NCBI RefSeq assembly: GCF_000321225.1
Contig: NW_004451414.1
Span: 233,932-297,931 of the forward strand
Length of the DNA stretch: 64,000 nucleotides
Direction of reading: 5' to 3'
Source: Odobenus rosmarus divergens
Taxonomy: Eukaryota > Chordata > Mammalia > Carnivora > Odobenidae
Numbering within the stretch: the stretch's first letter is position 1; the number at the start of each line of letters is the position of its first letter. Positions 44,402 to 55,769 of the stretch are shown here, one piece after another. The notes below the pieces were generated by a model. It was not told the origin of the DNA and made no database searches. It saw nothing but the letters and a program-made list of their open reading frames with translations. Position numbers and translations under genes: made by a program.

Positions 44402-45600
44402 CTTTTCTTAAATGATAGATCATAAACATTCTAGATGTCTCTCCTTTTTTTGCTATTAAAACATTTTGCAAATGTTTTAAGATATACCCTTCTATTTTAC
44501 TCAGAAGAAAGGTCTAGAGGTCAAATTGCGGGAGTCAAACTAACATTTTTAAGATTTCTATGACTTTGGAAATTTGAGCCAATGTGTAGTTTTACCAAAA
44601 GTACTTAAGAATGTCCATTTCCTATTTTGGGTATTACTAAATTTAGCTTTCTAATCCAGTAAAAAAAAAACAAATCCTTTCTCATTGTCTTAATTTGTGT
44701 GCCTTGGATTACTCTCAAGGCTAAGGAATTTCATAGAGTTACTAGGTATTTCTTCTAATTCTAGACTTTCCTTTTTATTGACATGGCTATTAGTTTAGGT
44801 TATAATATTATTCCTCTATCATCTATTCAGTATGTTTATAGGGTTTTTTGTTTTTTTTTTTACATAATTTAACTGGCTAACATTACAGAGTGAAGTAATA
44901 ACTTAGAACCTTTGTTCTTATTTTGGTTTTAAGGAGAATAAATCTCATCTTCCAACCATTAGACATGTCTGTTCATTGGAGATTAATAAAAGTAATTCTT
45001 CCAATCCTACTGTATTCAAATATTTAAAATCAGGATGTGTTTCAAATTTTATCAAATGCCTTTTTAGGATCTATATATTTAATAAATGACATCTCATTTT
45101 TGTCTAACATTGAACTTCTTTGCATTCTTGAAACTCCCCCTCCTTCGCATTCAAGGTTTGGATCTGTTCCATCTGTTCTCATTTTCAACAACACCAATTG
45201 TGCATATATTAGACCCCCTTTATTTACCTTTGTATCTCTTAGGAACACCTTTATTCTTTAGTTGTTTTATAGGATTTTTCCAGTCCATCCACCCTATCTT
45301 TGCTAGAATTTTCATCAATATTTTTCTATGTTGTTACTGTCATTCTATAAGGTCTTAGGTTTTGCTTTCATTTTTGAGCTTTTCCAACATATTTTTTTGG
45401 ATTATCTTGCTATCATTTAATCTTCTGAGCTTTTAAGAATTACATTATCTGTAATTTTTGTGAGAATATTGAGAACTATTGAACTCAACCCTTGCTATTG
45501 CTTTGCACAATTCCTTTTATAATGTATGTTGTTCGTTTTCTTTGAAGATTTTCACCCATCTTTGAATGATTTATCTGTCAGATTCCAAATGAAGAACATT
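44402..45600 (-). mobile_element. Ancient L1 ORF2/3' UTR, minus strand
   Basis: On + 'TTTGAGCCAATGTGTAGTTTTACC', 'TTACTAAATTTAGCTTTCTAATCC' and 'CATTGTCTTAATTTGTGTGCC' match a reversed old L1 3' UTR. 45025-45130 ('TTTATCAAATGCCTTTTTAG') matches reversed RT sequence, and the minus frame ends in KYIDPKKAFDKI, a decayed RT motif A region. It is split by the younger L1 at 43500-44401. Confidence 0.62.
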
Positions 45601-45787
45601 CTAAGGAGGTAGTGGGTGTGAGCTGGAGATCTGCAGTCTCATCTTTATTATTCTCTCCTTTATTATTCTCTCCTTTACCTTCTAAATCTTTTAGTGTCCT
45701 AGAAGCAGAGTTGGGGGGATGGGGAAACACAGAGGAACATAGGTATCATAGGGCTCTGAAGTCGCCTACTTGATTCTTAGCTCAATG
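45601..45787. other. Short tandem duplication, otherwise anonymous
   Basis: Contains TTATTATTCTCTCC twice in tandem (about 45646-45674). Otherwise nothing recognised. Confidence 0.6.
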
Positions 45788-45960
45788 ATGCCACTTACTA
45801 CCCTCACAGTCAAATAACTATTTTTTTATGTGTAAAATGGGGATAGTATTTCTTGTATGAAAATTAAATGAGATAATATTTAACCTAGAGCTGTTCCTGC
45901 CACATACTAATTATGGTATAAAGGTGAATATTATCATTAAATATTATTGTCCTGTGATCT
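45788..45960 (+). mobile_element. MIR SINE, plus strand
   Basis: 'TGCCACTTACTACCCTCACAG', 'TGTGTAAAATGGGGATAGTATTTC', 'GAAAATTAAATGAGATAATAT' and 'CTAGAGCTGTTCCTGCCACATA' follow the MIR order. Confidence 0.72.
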
Positions 45961-46639
45961 TTCTGTTACAATCTGCAACTGCTGCCTTCCTTTCCTTAAG
46001 CCACTCTACCTCACTCCGGGTATTCACCTCAATTATGAGAACTGGTTAGAGACCATAGAAAGGACAGAACAAAGCATACTGTTCAGTTATACTTCCTGGA
46101 CTTCCTGTGGTTTTGAACTAAGAATGTGTAGGGACATCCCCCATCTCCCATGGATGATCCATTCCTCCAGCTGTAGTCAGAAGTTCAGTCGACTCCCCCC
46201 ACCCCCCTTTTAGGACTACAGCACTAATTTGAGGAGAGGTCTGTATCTTGCAGAAGGTCAAGAGCACCTCTCACCAAGCTCTCTTCTTAGTAGAGAGCAC
46301 ATATTTAGCCAGTATTTGTAGTTTTAGGTTACGGTAGACCTCATTTTCTTTTATCATCACCAACAGTGGTTCACTCTTTGCTTTTTCTGGTGGATTTTAA
46401 ATAGGGGAATAAATATGACTTAACTTGGAGAATTCTACCAGAAACGTGGAATAGTTTCAATAGCTTAAGAATGGTCTGAAAGAACTCACTTGTAAAGTGC
46501 TCCAGGCTAAAGTCTCACCAATGGTGAATATGAAATCATAAAATCCACCATGGTCATTACATTACTTACATTTCCTACTGAAGATCAGTCATTAGTGGAT
46601 ATTTTCTAAATGTCACTGAGACTTTCTATTTTATTATTT
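45961..46639. other. No recognised feature
   Basis: Anonymous sequence; an 88-codon open frame at 45947-46213 has no motif. Confidence 0.4.
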
Positions 46640-47155
46640 TTCTTGTTTTTTTTTTTTAAATGGCTTTGGTATTTCTAATTATAACATTTTTCTCATTGCA
46701 AATACTGTGTATATATGGTCTTGCTCCCTTACTTTCACTGCCAGGACGTTGGTTATTTATCAGTCTTTCCAAAAAGCCCATTTATGGTTTTGTCTGTTTT
46801 TGTCCTTATTGATTTCATCTTCTATTTTCCTTAATTTTTAATTTTTCAAGATTCTCAAATAGAAAGCTTGTTTTTATTCTTTCTTGTTAATAATAAACCT
46901 TTGTAGTGAATCATTTTGCTCTGAACATAGCTTGGTGATGCTACACTATCATTTGTTTGCATAAATATTTTAATGATAATGAAATATTCTATGGTCTGAA
47001 AAGACTACAAAATACTGAACTGTTCATTTTCTGCTTGTAGGTTAGTCCCATTTTGTGGGTAATTATAAACAATTCTATTAAAAATGCTATTTTTTCTGGA
47101 TATAATACAGATTATAAAAAACTTGAAAGTTCATAAAAGCTAAAAGAACATTTTC
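46640..47155 (-). mobile_element. Ancient L1 pieces, minus strand
   Basis: 46740-46890 ('TTATTTATCAGTCTTTCCAAAAAGCC', 'TTGATTTCATCTTCTATTTTCC') resembles reversed ORF2. 46900-47095 ('GGTTAGTCCCATTTTGTGGG', 'ATTATAAACAATTCTATTAAAAATGC') resembles a reversed old L1 3' UTR. They may be two elements. Confidence 0.5.
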
Positions 47156-47977
47156 CACTAAAAAAAAAAATCTAGGATGTATTTAATGTTCCTTCACCTT
47201 TTTATGGAGTTCAATATTATTTTCGAAACACTATAGTATGTTTACTGATTACCAAAGAAAAATTATCACCATCTGCTTAGCATCAGTGACCTGTGACACG
47301 AATGGTGGTAAATGACAGATATTGTCAGTCAGGGGTTAAGGTTAAAACTTTTGTTTACTACCCTGAGATGGTCTTTGGTTTAATTTTATGGAAAAAGCAT
47401 CTGTCATCTTTTCAAGTTATGGGAATTTCACTGGTAGGTTAAAGATATACCTGACACTATGTATCACTGTAAACAAAGAATTCAACCATGTTTTCCATAA
47501 AACTCTGGTGAAAAGATGGTGACTGGTTGAGAGAAGGCTCTGACAAAGAACAAAAAGTCACTGGAGATACCCAGTGTCAACCCAGAGGGTGTGATGAGGA
47601 AATCAAAGTCTTCCAGGAACAGTGCTAGGAACTGAATGGTCAAGTGATAAAGTGATGAAAATTGTAAGAAATACTGAAGAATACGGAGAACAGAAGGAGT
47701 GTGTTCAACAGGTCTATTGGGAATAATAGAACCTCAGAATGAGGTAATGGCCAGGAAATTTCCCCATTAAAATATGTGAAATCTCAGATTGAATAAGCAC
47801 CAGGAGTCTTGAGCAAAATAAATTATCTACATCTTATACTCCTAGAAATAGCAGCATATCAAAGATATTGAAAATAAAAATTTAAAAGTCCTAGGAAGAG
47901 AAAGAGACCTATTAGCCAGTAAGAGGAAATAAACTGATAGCACAGTAGCGCTCTCAGTAGCAAAACAGAGACCAGAA
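47156..47977. other. No recognised feature
   Basis: Anonymous sequence with no repeat or gene that I can name. Confidence 0.45.
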
Positions 47978-48090
47978 AAGAGGAAATTGAGGCCCAGAGA
48001 GGTCACTCACATTCGCTCCACAAGGACTGGTAACCAGGGGTGGTAAAATTCCCTCAGATAAGGTGGTCTGACTATGAAGCTCACATTTCT
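47978..48090 (-). mobile_element. MIR fragment, minus strand
   Basis: 'GAGGAAATTGAGGCCCAGAGAGGTCACTC' is the inverted MIR core, followed by a diverged remainder to about 48090. Confidence 0.6.
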
Positions 48091-49084
48091 CAACATTACA
48101 ATGCCCCTTTCTGGAAAATATGCTGGACAGTCATCTTGATTTTTTTTTTTTTTTTACAATGATGAGCCTTTTTATCTCAATTCAGTAACTGAAATTGTGA
48201 GAACCACATGTGTGCCTTTTAGCAGATAAGAAATTCATCTAACTAGTATTAATGATGTTTATAAAAATTCAAAAGTAGGGTTTAGAGCACTCATCATAAG
48301 TGGTAGGATGGATTGTAGATTTCCACACTGGGTTCAATTAAATATTTAGACATGACTAAAGGTGAAATGCTCTTAATAATGTCGTCCAAAAATGGAAGGT
48401 GGGTGAGTTTTGATAAAAAATATTTCCAATTTTTAATTAGGCATGCCATATGTAATAAATTGAGATCTGTTAAGATTTCTCCATTTCCTATATCATCTCT
48501 AAAGCATATGATCTTGAATATAAATGAGCTGGGCAACAGATCTTTAATTTAGTGAATGTTACACATGTATTCAGAATTGCAATAATAGAAGACATTATTT
48601 TTAAAATGGGACAGATTTTCTTTTGTAGCTTGTTAACTAGTTCTGGAAATATTCCCAAATTGAGGGATCAATGAGGATGGAAGTTGAAGTAAATATTTGA
48701 CCTCCCACAGTGAATTCTTTGAAGAACAATACTTATTAGCGCATATATATATATACACACATATATTATGTCACAGCTCAAGAAGTGTTGAAGACATTGA
48801 ATTCTTGAAATTTTCTTATATTTCCCTGTATCAACCAATGTTTCAGCATTGCATAGCACAAAAGAAAACTACTCAACTTACCAAAAGAGTCTAGAAAATT
48901 CTATTCTGAAATTATTAATACTTTATTTCCTCTATTGACAAAAGCTATTAAATTAGTGACCAGAGAATGGCCAAAGGACTGGAATAGGCTCAATAGTCTG
49001 GTATGAGATAAGAACTATTTTCATATAATAGTGCAAAGCTCACTTTCTAATAAATGACAGGCCTACTGGGAGGTGAATAGTATA
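48091..49084. other. Repeat-poor AT-rich DNA
   Basis: No repeat identified apart from T14 at about 48140 and a 28-bp alternating purine-pyrimidine tract at 48739-48766 (GCGCATATATATATATACAC then ACATATAT). Open frames of 63-80 codons overlap on opposite strands without motifs. Confidence 0.45.
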
Positions 49085-49258
49085 ACTGGAGCTTAAAAGA
49101 TTGAGTTTAAATCCTTCTTATCTTATAACCTTGGAAAAGTTACTTGAAATCTCTGTTCTTTCATGTGGATAAAAGAGATAATACTTACTTTCAGGCTTTC
49201 AGTGAGGATTAGACAAGATAAGGTATAGAGTGGGAACTCTACAACTGGGAGTCATTTT
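49085..49258 (+). mobile_element. MIR SINE, plus strand
   Basis: 'AAGATTGAGTTTAAATCCTTC', 'CTTATAACCTTGGAAAAGTTACTTG', 'TGTGGATAAAAGAGATAATAC', 'GTGAGGATTAGACAAGATAAGG' follow the MIR order. Confidence 0.72.
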
Positions 49259-49994
49259 TATCTCCAACTAAATTGTGCCAGTGTATGATAGGAGGAGCTG
49301 TCTGGGAAATCCTGGGTTCTGGTCCTATCATAAAAGGCAGACAGTCACACATACCTGATACATGTGTAGTGCCTGGGTACCCTAAAGAGGCAACCCCATG
49401 AGTTTTGTTTTGTTTTTGATCCAGAATTCCCCAATCTCACCCTACAGTCAACGGCGTCTACCTCAAAGACCCAAACCTTCACACCAGAAATGCTTTCTGT
49501 CCACCATGGCTGTTCATGGCAATCCATACCATGTCATGTCGTTAAATACTATTCAGCCAACAAATCACAGAAGAAAAGGTACAAGTGACATAGAAATGCA
49601 TTGGGATTGGGAAGGTGGGGAAGGTTCAATCTATTCTACTACATTCTAGGACTTGGGCTAATAGGACAGAGCCTCCCAAACAACAGTCCAAATGTAAATT
49701 CAGTTCCAGCCTTTGACATTTCTCATGCTACTCCAGAGGAGGAGTTACTCAACCTTGGACAAATATCTCTCCTAGGCTAGTAACCTGGTCTATTAGCACA
49801 TACTTAAAACAAACCCAGACACCTTTCACCAAGCACGGTCCCAGCCCTTACCTATCAGGAAAGGAGCAGGCCTGGGATGAGGGCTACTAGCACTTGCCTT
49901 GTTTCCCTGGTGTCAGTCCTAGAATTTCACTTCCTACAATAGAGCTCTAGTCTCCATGAACTTCCATTCGTTTACTATGAAGTTATTTAGCACT
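49259..49994. other. No recognised feature
   Basis: Anonymous sequence. An 83-codon plus-strand frame (49398-49649) has no recognised domain. Confidence 0.45.
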
Positions 49995-50180
49995 CATATT
50001 ACAGTAGACCTGTTTGAATGCTCACTGTGAATTCAAGAACACTGCTAAGTTCTTTTCTAAATGTATTCTTATTTAAGATCCCCAACGACTTCATAACCTA
50101 TGTATATTTCCCATATCTAAAGGAACTAAGGCACAGAGAAGTTAAACATCTCAACCAAGAATCAGTCTGAAACATGGTCT
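49995..50180 (-). mobile_element. MIR SINE, minus strand
   Basis: On +, 'GAACACTGCTAAGTTCTTTTC', 'TTATTTAAGATCCCCAACGAC', 'AAGGAACTAAGGCACAGAGAAG' and 'TCAACCAAGAATCAGTCTG' give the inverted MIR order. Confidence 0.72.
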
Positions 50181-51489
50181 GCTTATGACTTTCTAAGACT
50201 GAAGAAAAAAATAAGACGATGCCCTCTGTCCTCCAGGAGCTTAGAGTACAATAGGGGAGACACATAAGTACAACTTACGTGTTACTGTAAGTCCACGCAA
50301 ACAGTTTTCCAAAAATAGGAGTCTCTATCAATGTCAGCTAATGATACCTGATAACATAGCAATAGATTCATACTCTACATGAAACAGACATTGTAAATAA
50401 TCTATGGTAATTCAGCTTGAGAATCTATCTGGGCCTTCACAGTCTTCAAAACCATAAGCCTTTTTGTTCGGACAGCGTTTGCTGTGAAAACCACCACCTG
50501 GTAACAAGTCATGCAGGACCCAGATACTCACAGAACTTGCCGCAGTCTGAGTAATGACTGGAAATGTTCTTCCCTGGGAGGTCAAAACTATGAGACAGCC
50601 CACAGAACAAGGTTAATAGAACTTCTACAGGGTCCAAGGCCCAAGTTTCATGTGACAGGGGATGTCACATGTTTCATGGTACGAAGTTCTAACAGACTCC
50701 CTCACTATCCTACCTTTGATGGGTCACTAGGGAACAAAGACTCACTCTGAGACTTGATTATGGCCACAGGCCTAGAGAATAGCCTTGGGTCTCCATCGTA
50801 ATTTGGCATGCAGTCTTCGTCACGGAGATAAGTGCATGCTTCTTCCACCCCTGCTTCTAGACTGAAGGAATAGGCATTTATGGAATAAATAAAGGAAGCC
50901 AATAGCCACAGTGGGGAAGAGAGGACAAGAAATCAGGAAACCGACCTGAATAAACATGAAGTCGGAGGGTCTCTTTTAAAGCTGAGATCCTTGCCACGTC
51001 CCCTCTCAAGCTCGGATTTTTGGTCTTCTGACCAGTGTAGTATCCATCAGTCCCAGCTCTGTTCCCCCGGAGCACTCTTTAAACCTACTATACCATTTCT
51101 TTCACCTTCATCTTGTAATGTAGCATCTCTTGTTGGATTAAGAACACCATGAGGGCAGTAAACTGGTGATGTATAGCTTAATCATCCAACTTCCCACATC
51201 GAGGAGATAGCAACGCTTAATGCAAAACACAGCACCAAAGTTACACCTATCTGGAGAAGACACCCCTCAACAACGAAGAGATCAAATAGCCCAGGATGAA
51301 GAAGTTACGAGGCAGAGAAGGAGTGTACACTGTTATGTTTATACCTCTTGACAGTTCCCAGGGTCACAGCCACCAGCTGCAAGTCCACAGATCAGAGTGC
51401 TGGCACGGGCCAGAGGGAGTAAACAAACCTCGGGAACCCCCCAACATCTAATTCACAAGCACAGCCTATCTGGTCTGCCTTCAAAATAC
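50181..51489. other. No confident feature; weak exon-like ORF on minus strand
   Basis: Three minus-strand open frames (50412-50603, 50705-50902, 50878-51075) of about 63-65 codons lie close together. The middle one is bounded by an acceptor-like CTATTCCTTCAG (exon side starting at 50861) and a donor-like AAAG/GTAGGA (last base 50714). No protein family is recognised and no supporting neighbouring exon is seen, so I do not call a gene. Confidence 0.3.
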
Positions 51490-52135
51490 ATGCATAATGC
51501 AGCCACTCCTCGCCACCCAAGTCCACCCATACGCCTCACCTGGTTTTCTGTGGCAGCCTCCTAGTTGGCTGTCTGCCTCCACTGCCCCCAACCCCTCAGT
51601 CTGTTACTAATATGACTGACAAGAGCCTTTTGAAAATGGTGTAGCACATCCCAGTTCAAAACCCTCCAATGGATTCCCATCACACTTAAAATCCAAAGCT
51701 TCTACCATAGTCCAAAATGCCTCCTATGGTTGTGCCCACATCTCCCAGACCATTCCTATCTTGTTTCCTTCCACTGCGCCCCCCACCCACCCACCTTCTT
51801 GCTATTCTGTGAGCACATCTAGTATGTTCCTACCTCAGGGCCTTTGTCCTGTTTCCTCTGGCACTTTCATTCTGGATATCCGTAAGAGTCAACCGCTCAT
51901 ATTATTCAAGTTTAAGCTCAAATGCTCCCTCTTCTAAGAAGTCTTTCCTGTCCTCTCCATCTAACATAGTATCCCACTTGTTTGTAGTTCTAATACTCCC
52001 TATGCTGGAGTAATTATCACTGATTTTTTTTTTTTTTTTTTATCTCCTATAGGAGAAAAAGCTTCATGAGAGCATGGACTTGGTCTTTATTCACAGCACA
52101 GTGTTCAGAACACCTGAGTAGGTATGCAATAGATG
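51490..52135 (+). mobile_element. L2-type LINE fragment, plus strand
   Basis: CACATCTCCCAGACCATTCC, CTTGCTATTCTGTGAGCACA, 'CTCAGGGCCTTTGTCCTG', 'AAGCTCAAATGCTCCCTCTTCTAAG', 'CTTTCCTGTCCTCTCC', and a final 'AGCTTCATGAGAGCATGGACTTGG' follow the L2 3' end order. A T19 run interrupts it at 52022-52040. Confidence 0.65.
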
Positions 52136-52384
52136 GTAAAGGATTGGTCACAAGAATAGCACTAAATGGGCCAGGAGATTACAGGTTCTGGAAGCAGACT
52201 ATCTCAAGGGCACCTTATCGTCAAAAGGTCAGTGAGCAAGCCCTGAGAAAGGAACAAGTGGAAGTCTAGAAGTCCTCCATCTTCTGCTCCCCGAGTTAAT
52301 AGCACAGGACATTCTGACAAGTTCAGCATAGTTACCCACTGGTCGGTTGTGGCTTACGGAGAGCACACAGGAATTAATTAACCT
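52136..52384. other. No recognised feature
   Basis: Anonymous sequence between L2 and MIR. Confidence 0.45.
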
Positions 52385-52618
52385 GAGAACACTTGCAGGT
52401 AAGCCCTGGTCAGCTATTCAGTGGCTGTAGGATTTAGGCAAGTTAAATTACCTTTCTAGCCTCAGTTTTCTCAGTAAAGACAGGAAAACGGTCATCCGTA
52501 CTTTGCAGGACTACAGGCAACAATTCTGATGAACTAATGTATGTAAAAGGGCTCAGAATATTAGTAAGGGCTCAGAATATTAGTAAAGGATCAGCAACTG
52601 TTCACTGAATGTCAACCT
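52385..52618 (+). mobile_element. MIR SINE, plus strand, with 19-bp tandem duplication
   Basis: 'GTGGCTGTAGGATTTAGGCAAGTTA', 'CTAGCCTCAGTTTTCTCAGTAAAG' and the end region follow MIR order. GGGCTCAGAATATTAGTAA occurs twice in perfect tandem at 52549-52567 and 52568-52586 near its 3' part. Confidence 0.78.
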
Positions 52619-53689
52619 GGTCTCCAAGGCAGCAAGGTCCCAACTATCAAACCTTCATCTTATACCTAGGAGAGTGTCCCAGTACTAGATCATGAAATAC
52701 CCAGAAAAATGTCCATTACTAGTGGAGCTAACCATCTCACTGACCCATACTCTGGTGTAAATTGAAAGTAAATGTAAGTTAATGTGCTGGAAATTTACTA
52801 ACAGCTTCGTCTCCATCCTGAAGACCTCCCCCAGGGCCTAGCCCATGCCCAGGCAGGAATGTCCCTAAGGTGTCCAAAGGAGCCAGACGTGGTTTAACAT
52901 CCTCTGACAGTTCAAAAGTTTAATCCCCAAAGGTCTTTGGGTGCTTCTGAATTTCAGCCAATGAGCCCCTGAAAGGCAGGTATAGAAGTAATTGTGGAAA
53001 ATAGGGCCTAGTTTACAAATTGCTAAGCTAACATCAGCTGGTGAGTATGCTTTGTGGATTAACTGCTAATTTTTGCCTCTAACCATGAAAAAGCCAGCTT
53101 TCAACACTGATGTTTTGTGATGTAAAAACACAGGAGGACGGTGAGAGTCCCCAAGCTTCTAAATCCCTCCTAATTGGACTATGTTTCCCATCAAAACATA
53201 GGTTTAGGGAAGGGATGGCAAATGTGTATTCAGTGAGGCCCCCTTGCCCTCCCAAGCTTGCAGATTCATCATGGCCTTGCTTGACAAAGTATTCCTGGAT
53301 AGATTTGAATTGAAATCTAAGAAAAAATTCCTTATTCTGAAGGACTGTTGAAAAGGGAGAACAGGTTTTATGGGAATTCCCTCTCTTGCCATGCCATTGT
53401 GTACAACCTAAGCTTAAAGTGAAATTCACCTTTTCCTCCCCCAACCTCCCAATCTGTCCTGAGCTCCATCACACATTGACCATTTGTAATCTTAGTGTAT
53501 TCATTGGCACCAGCTGGCTAATTAGAAGAGTGTTACCATTCTCCTTAGAAGTATTAATGAAAACATTCTATTTGGTCTCTTGAACGTTGCCTATTGGTTC
53601 CTCCTGTGCGGCCTTCATAGTTATCTTCCTGCTGCTGGGACTCCCTCCCCTTTGCCTCATTAAGACTTCCTAAAAGTACGCAGCGACTC
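52619..53689. other. No confident feature
   Basis: Anonymous sequence. The 121-codon minus frame at 53079-53444 overlaps a 62-codon frame on the same strand and a 67-codon frame on the other, shows no known domain and lacks splice support. Confidence 0.4.
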
Positions 53690-54062
53690 CCTTACGAAAG
53701 GGGCTTTACAATTCGAGGTGACTGTTCACAAGACAAAGCTACCATTTTTTTTTTTAAGATTTTATTTGACAGAGAGACACAGCAAAAGAGGGAACACGAG
53801 CAGGGGGAGTGGGAGAAGCAGGCTTCCCGCTGAGCAGGGAGCCCGATGCAGGGCTCGATCCCAGGACCTTGGGATTATGACCTGAGCTGAAGGCAGACAC
53901 TTAACAACTGAGCCACCCAGGAGCCCCACTACCATTTCATTTTATAGGTGAAGAGACTTGGTTTCAGAGGTTAAAGGACTTGCTAGGTGTCACACAGCTG
54001 AAGGAGATAGCTGGGCCCAAACGCTGAGTCTTCCGAGTTTCAACTCCCAACGTTTTCCACTC
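53690..54062 (-). mobile_element. MIR SINE, minus strand, split by a CAN-SINE
   Basis: 'TTTCATTTTATAGGTGAAGAGACTTGG' and 'GGACTTGCTAGGTGTCACACAGCTG' after 53930 are the inverted MIR core. The left part (53690-53747) is diverged. A SINE lies between. Confidence 0.62.
53739..53937 (-). mobile_element. CAN-SINE, minus strand, with target duplication
   Basis: CTACCATTT occurs at 53739-53747 and 53929-53937. The insert reads 'TTTTAAGATTTTATTTGACAG', 'GCTGAGCAGGGAGCCCGATG', 'CTCGATCCCAGGACCTTGGG', 'CTGAGCCACCCAGGAGCCCC'. Confidence 0.95.
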
Positions 54063-54489
54063 CACCGATGAGCTTCCCTAAAGGCTGAAAAGGGCTTCAA
54101 CCCCGAACCAGTCCTAGCATTGTTGGCCATTTACCTCCCTCAAGATTAGAATACAGGAAAACCAAGGTTGTCGTGTTTTTGTTTTTAAAAGACCATCACA
54201 TTCTCAAGAAAAACACGTGGACAGATGTGCAACCGTGCTCTTCAAAAACTTAAGTTTATATGTCGTTGTTACTCTTGCAGCAACCAAACTTACGGCATTC
54301 CGTAAGAATGAAGAGTCCCAGGAAGAAGCAGGAAGGGGTGTGATAAAAAGGAACTACAGAGTAAGGTGAATGAACAGCAAGAGAGACCTTCATATTCAAG
54401 ATGTCTCCCCCCGCCCATGGAAGTGGTGTCTAGGAGGCCAGGAGCTCCCGCCACCACAGGTGAGGAAGACTAGTGGGCTGGTGCCCTAG

Positions 54490-54640
54490 AGCCCACGTGC
54501 GCTACTCACACTGCTCCCTCACATCCCATTAGCTCACCTCTTTAAGGCTCAGCTTCTGTGTCTATAAAGATGGTAATCATCCTACATCATGGTGTTTCTA
54601 ACGGTACACTCCGTTTATATAAAGCCCTGAGCACAGCATC
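54490..54640 (+). mobile_element. MIR fragment, plus strand
   Basis: 'CTCACCTCTTTAAGGCTCAGCTTC', 'GTGTCTATAAAGATGGTAATCATCC' and 'AAAGCCCTGAGCACAGCATC' follow the second half of MIR. Confidence 0.6.
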
Positions 54641-54693
54641 TAAACAGTTTCAAACTAAATTAGCTAGTTTTACTAATGTTATTCGTGCTAGAT

Positions 54694-54931
54694 AGAAATC
54701 CTTTAATGAGGGCGCCTGGGTGGCTCAGTCGTTAAGCGTCTGCCTTCGGCTCAGGTCATGATCCCAGGGTCCTGGGATCGAGTCCCACATCGGGCTCCCT
54801 GCTCAGCGGGAAGCCTGCTTCTCCCTCTCCCACTCCCCCTGCTTGTGTTCCTGCTCTCTCTGTGTCTCTCTGTCAAATAAATAAATAAAATCTTTAAAAA
54901 AAAAAAAAAGAAAAAGAAATCCTTTAATGAG
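54694..54931 (+). mobile_element. Young CAN-SINE, plus strand, perfect 17-bp target duplication
   Basis: AGAAATCCTTTAATGAG lies at 54694-54710 and 54915-54931. The body is near consensus: GGCGCCTGGGTGGCTCAGTC, GTCTGCCTTCGGCTCAGGTC, 'CTGGGATCGAGTCCCACATCGGGC', CTCTCCCACTCCCCCTGCTT, AAATAAATAAATAAAATCTT and an A-tail. CpGs are retained, so it is among the youngest copies here. Confidence 0.98.
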
Positions 54932-55115
54932 GACTTTACCCTTTCCTGCCTCATCTCTGTCTGACCTTGGGCAAATCAGTCAACTTCACCGAGCTCAGGT
55001 TCCTCTTCTATAGACAAAGACAATAATAGCAGACCTTCCACTTCACAAAGTCCTTAAGAGGATCAAATGGAATAGAAGAGTAGAGTGCTTTGTAAACAGT
55101 TTCTGATCACAGGCT
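54932..55115 (+). mobile_element. MIR SINE, plus strand
   Basis: 'GTCTGACCTTGGGCAAATCAGTC', 'CTCAGGTTCCTCTTCTATAGAC' and 'CTTAAGAGGATCAAATGGAATAG' follow MIR order. Confidence 0.75.
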
Positions 55116-55254
55116 TTTCATATTCTAGCCAGGTATCATTAAAATGGGAGCTGAATCACTGAAGATTTCAAGAAGTGAAATGCTGGAGTCCTCTTTAGCC
55201 CACCTCAATGAAAGAGGTGTTTATGTAAGAATAGGGTGGTGGATGTTGTGATGG

Positions 55255-55378
55255 CCATCATTATTCCTTTATTTCTCCACTTACAAATACTTAGAGGGTA
55301 GCTGGTATGTGCGAGTCACTTGAGTTGTGATGCGGATAGCATGAACAAAGCAGGTGGAGAGCCTGCCCTAGCACCGCA
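55255..55378. mobile_element. Ancient repeat fragment (L2/MIR class)
   Basis: 'CATCATTATTCCTTTATTTCTCC', 'ACTTAGAGGGTAGCTGGTATGTGC' and 'GCATGAACAAAGCAGG' recall the 'ATTTATTGAGCACCTACTATGTGC' block of old mammalian repeats. Family uncertain. Confidence 0.4.
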
Positions 55379-55398
55379 TGCTTGCGTAAGCTGTTAGA

Positions 55399-55769
55399 AC
55401 ATGTACACAGAAACTGGGGCGCCTGGGTGGCTCAGTCGTTAAGCGTCTGCCTTCGGCTCGGGTCATGATCCCAGGGTCCTGGGATCGAGCCCCGCATCGG
55501 GCTCCCTGCTCCATGAGAAGCCTGCTTCTCCCTCTCCCACTCCCCCTGCTTGTGTTCCCTCTCTCGGTGGGTCTCTGTCAATAAAATCTTAAAAAAAAAA
55601 AAAAAAAAAATGCAGGGCCCTTGTTCAAAAATTAAGAATTTCAAGACATCGACAGCAAAGCTTTAAATCAAAAACTAATGATGTAATGTATGGTGATGAA
55701 CATAACATAATTAAAAAAAAGAATCTTCCCTCTCTTCTTAAAAAAAAAAAAAAAACACGTACGCAGAAA
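55399..55769 (+). mobile_element. SINE plus L1 3' end chimera apparently flanked by one target duplication
   Basis: The flanks ACATGTACACAGAAA (55399-55413) and ACACGTACGCAGAAA (55755-55769) differ at two sites, both CpG versus TpG/CpA. Between them lie a young CAN-SINE (55416-55591) with an A19 tail, about 60 bases of unassigned DNA, an L1 terminus (ATCAAAAACTAATGATGTAA at about 55667) with A8, about 19 more bases (GAATCTTCCCTCTCTTCTT), and A15. The SINE has no target duplication of its own. Confidence 0.7.

Noticed and set aside
43992..44471. 159-codon minus-strand ORF as a host gene
   Set aside because: It is the L1 ORF2 C-terminus of the minus-strand L1 at 43500-44401.
53079..53444. 121-codon minus-strand ORF
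   Set aside because: No recognised domain, no splice or promoter context, and overlapping open frames on both strands.
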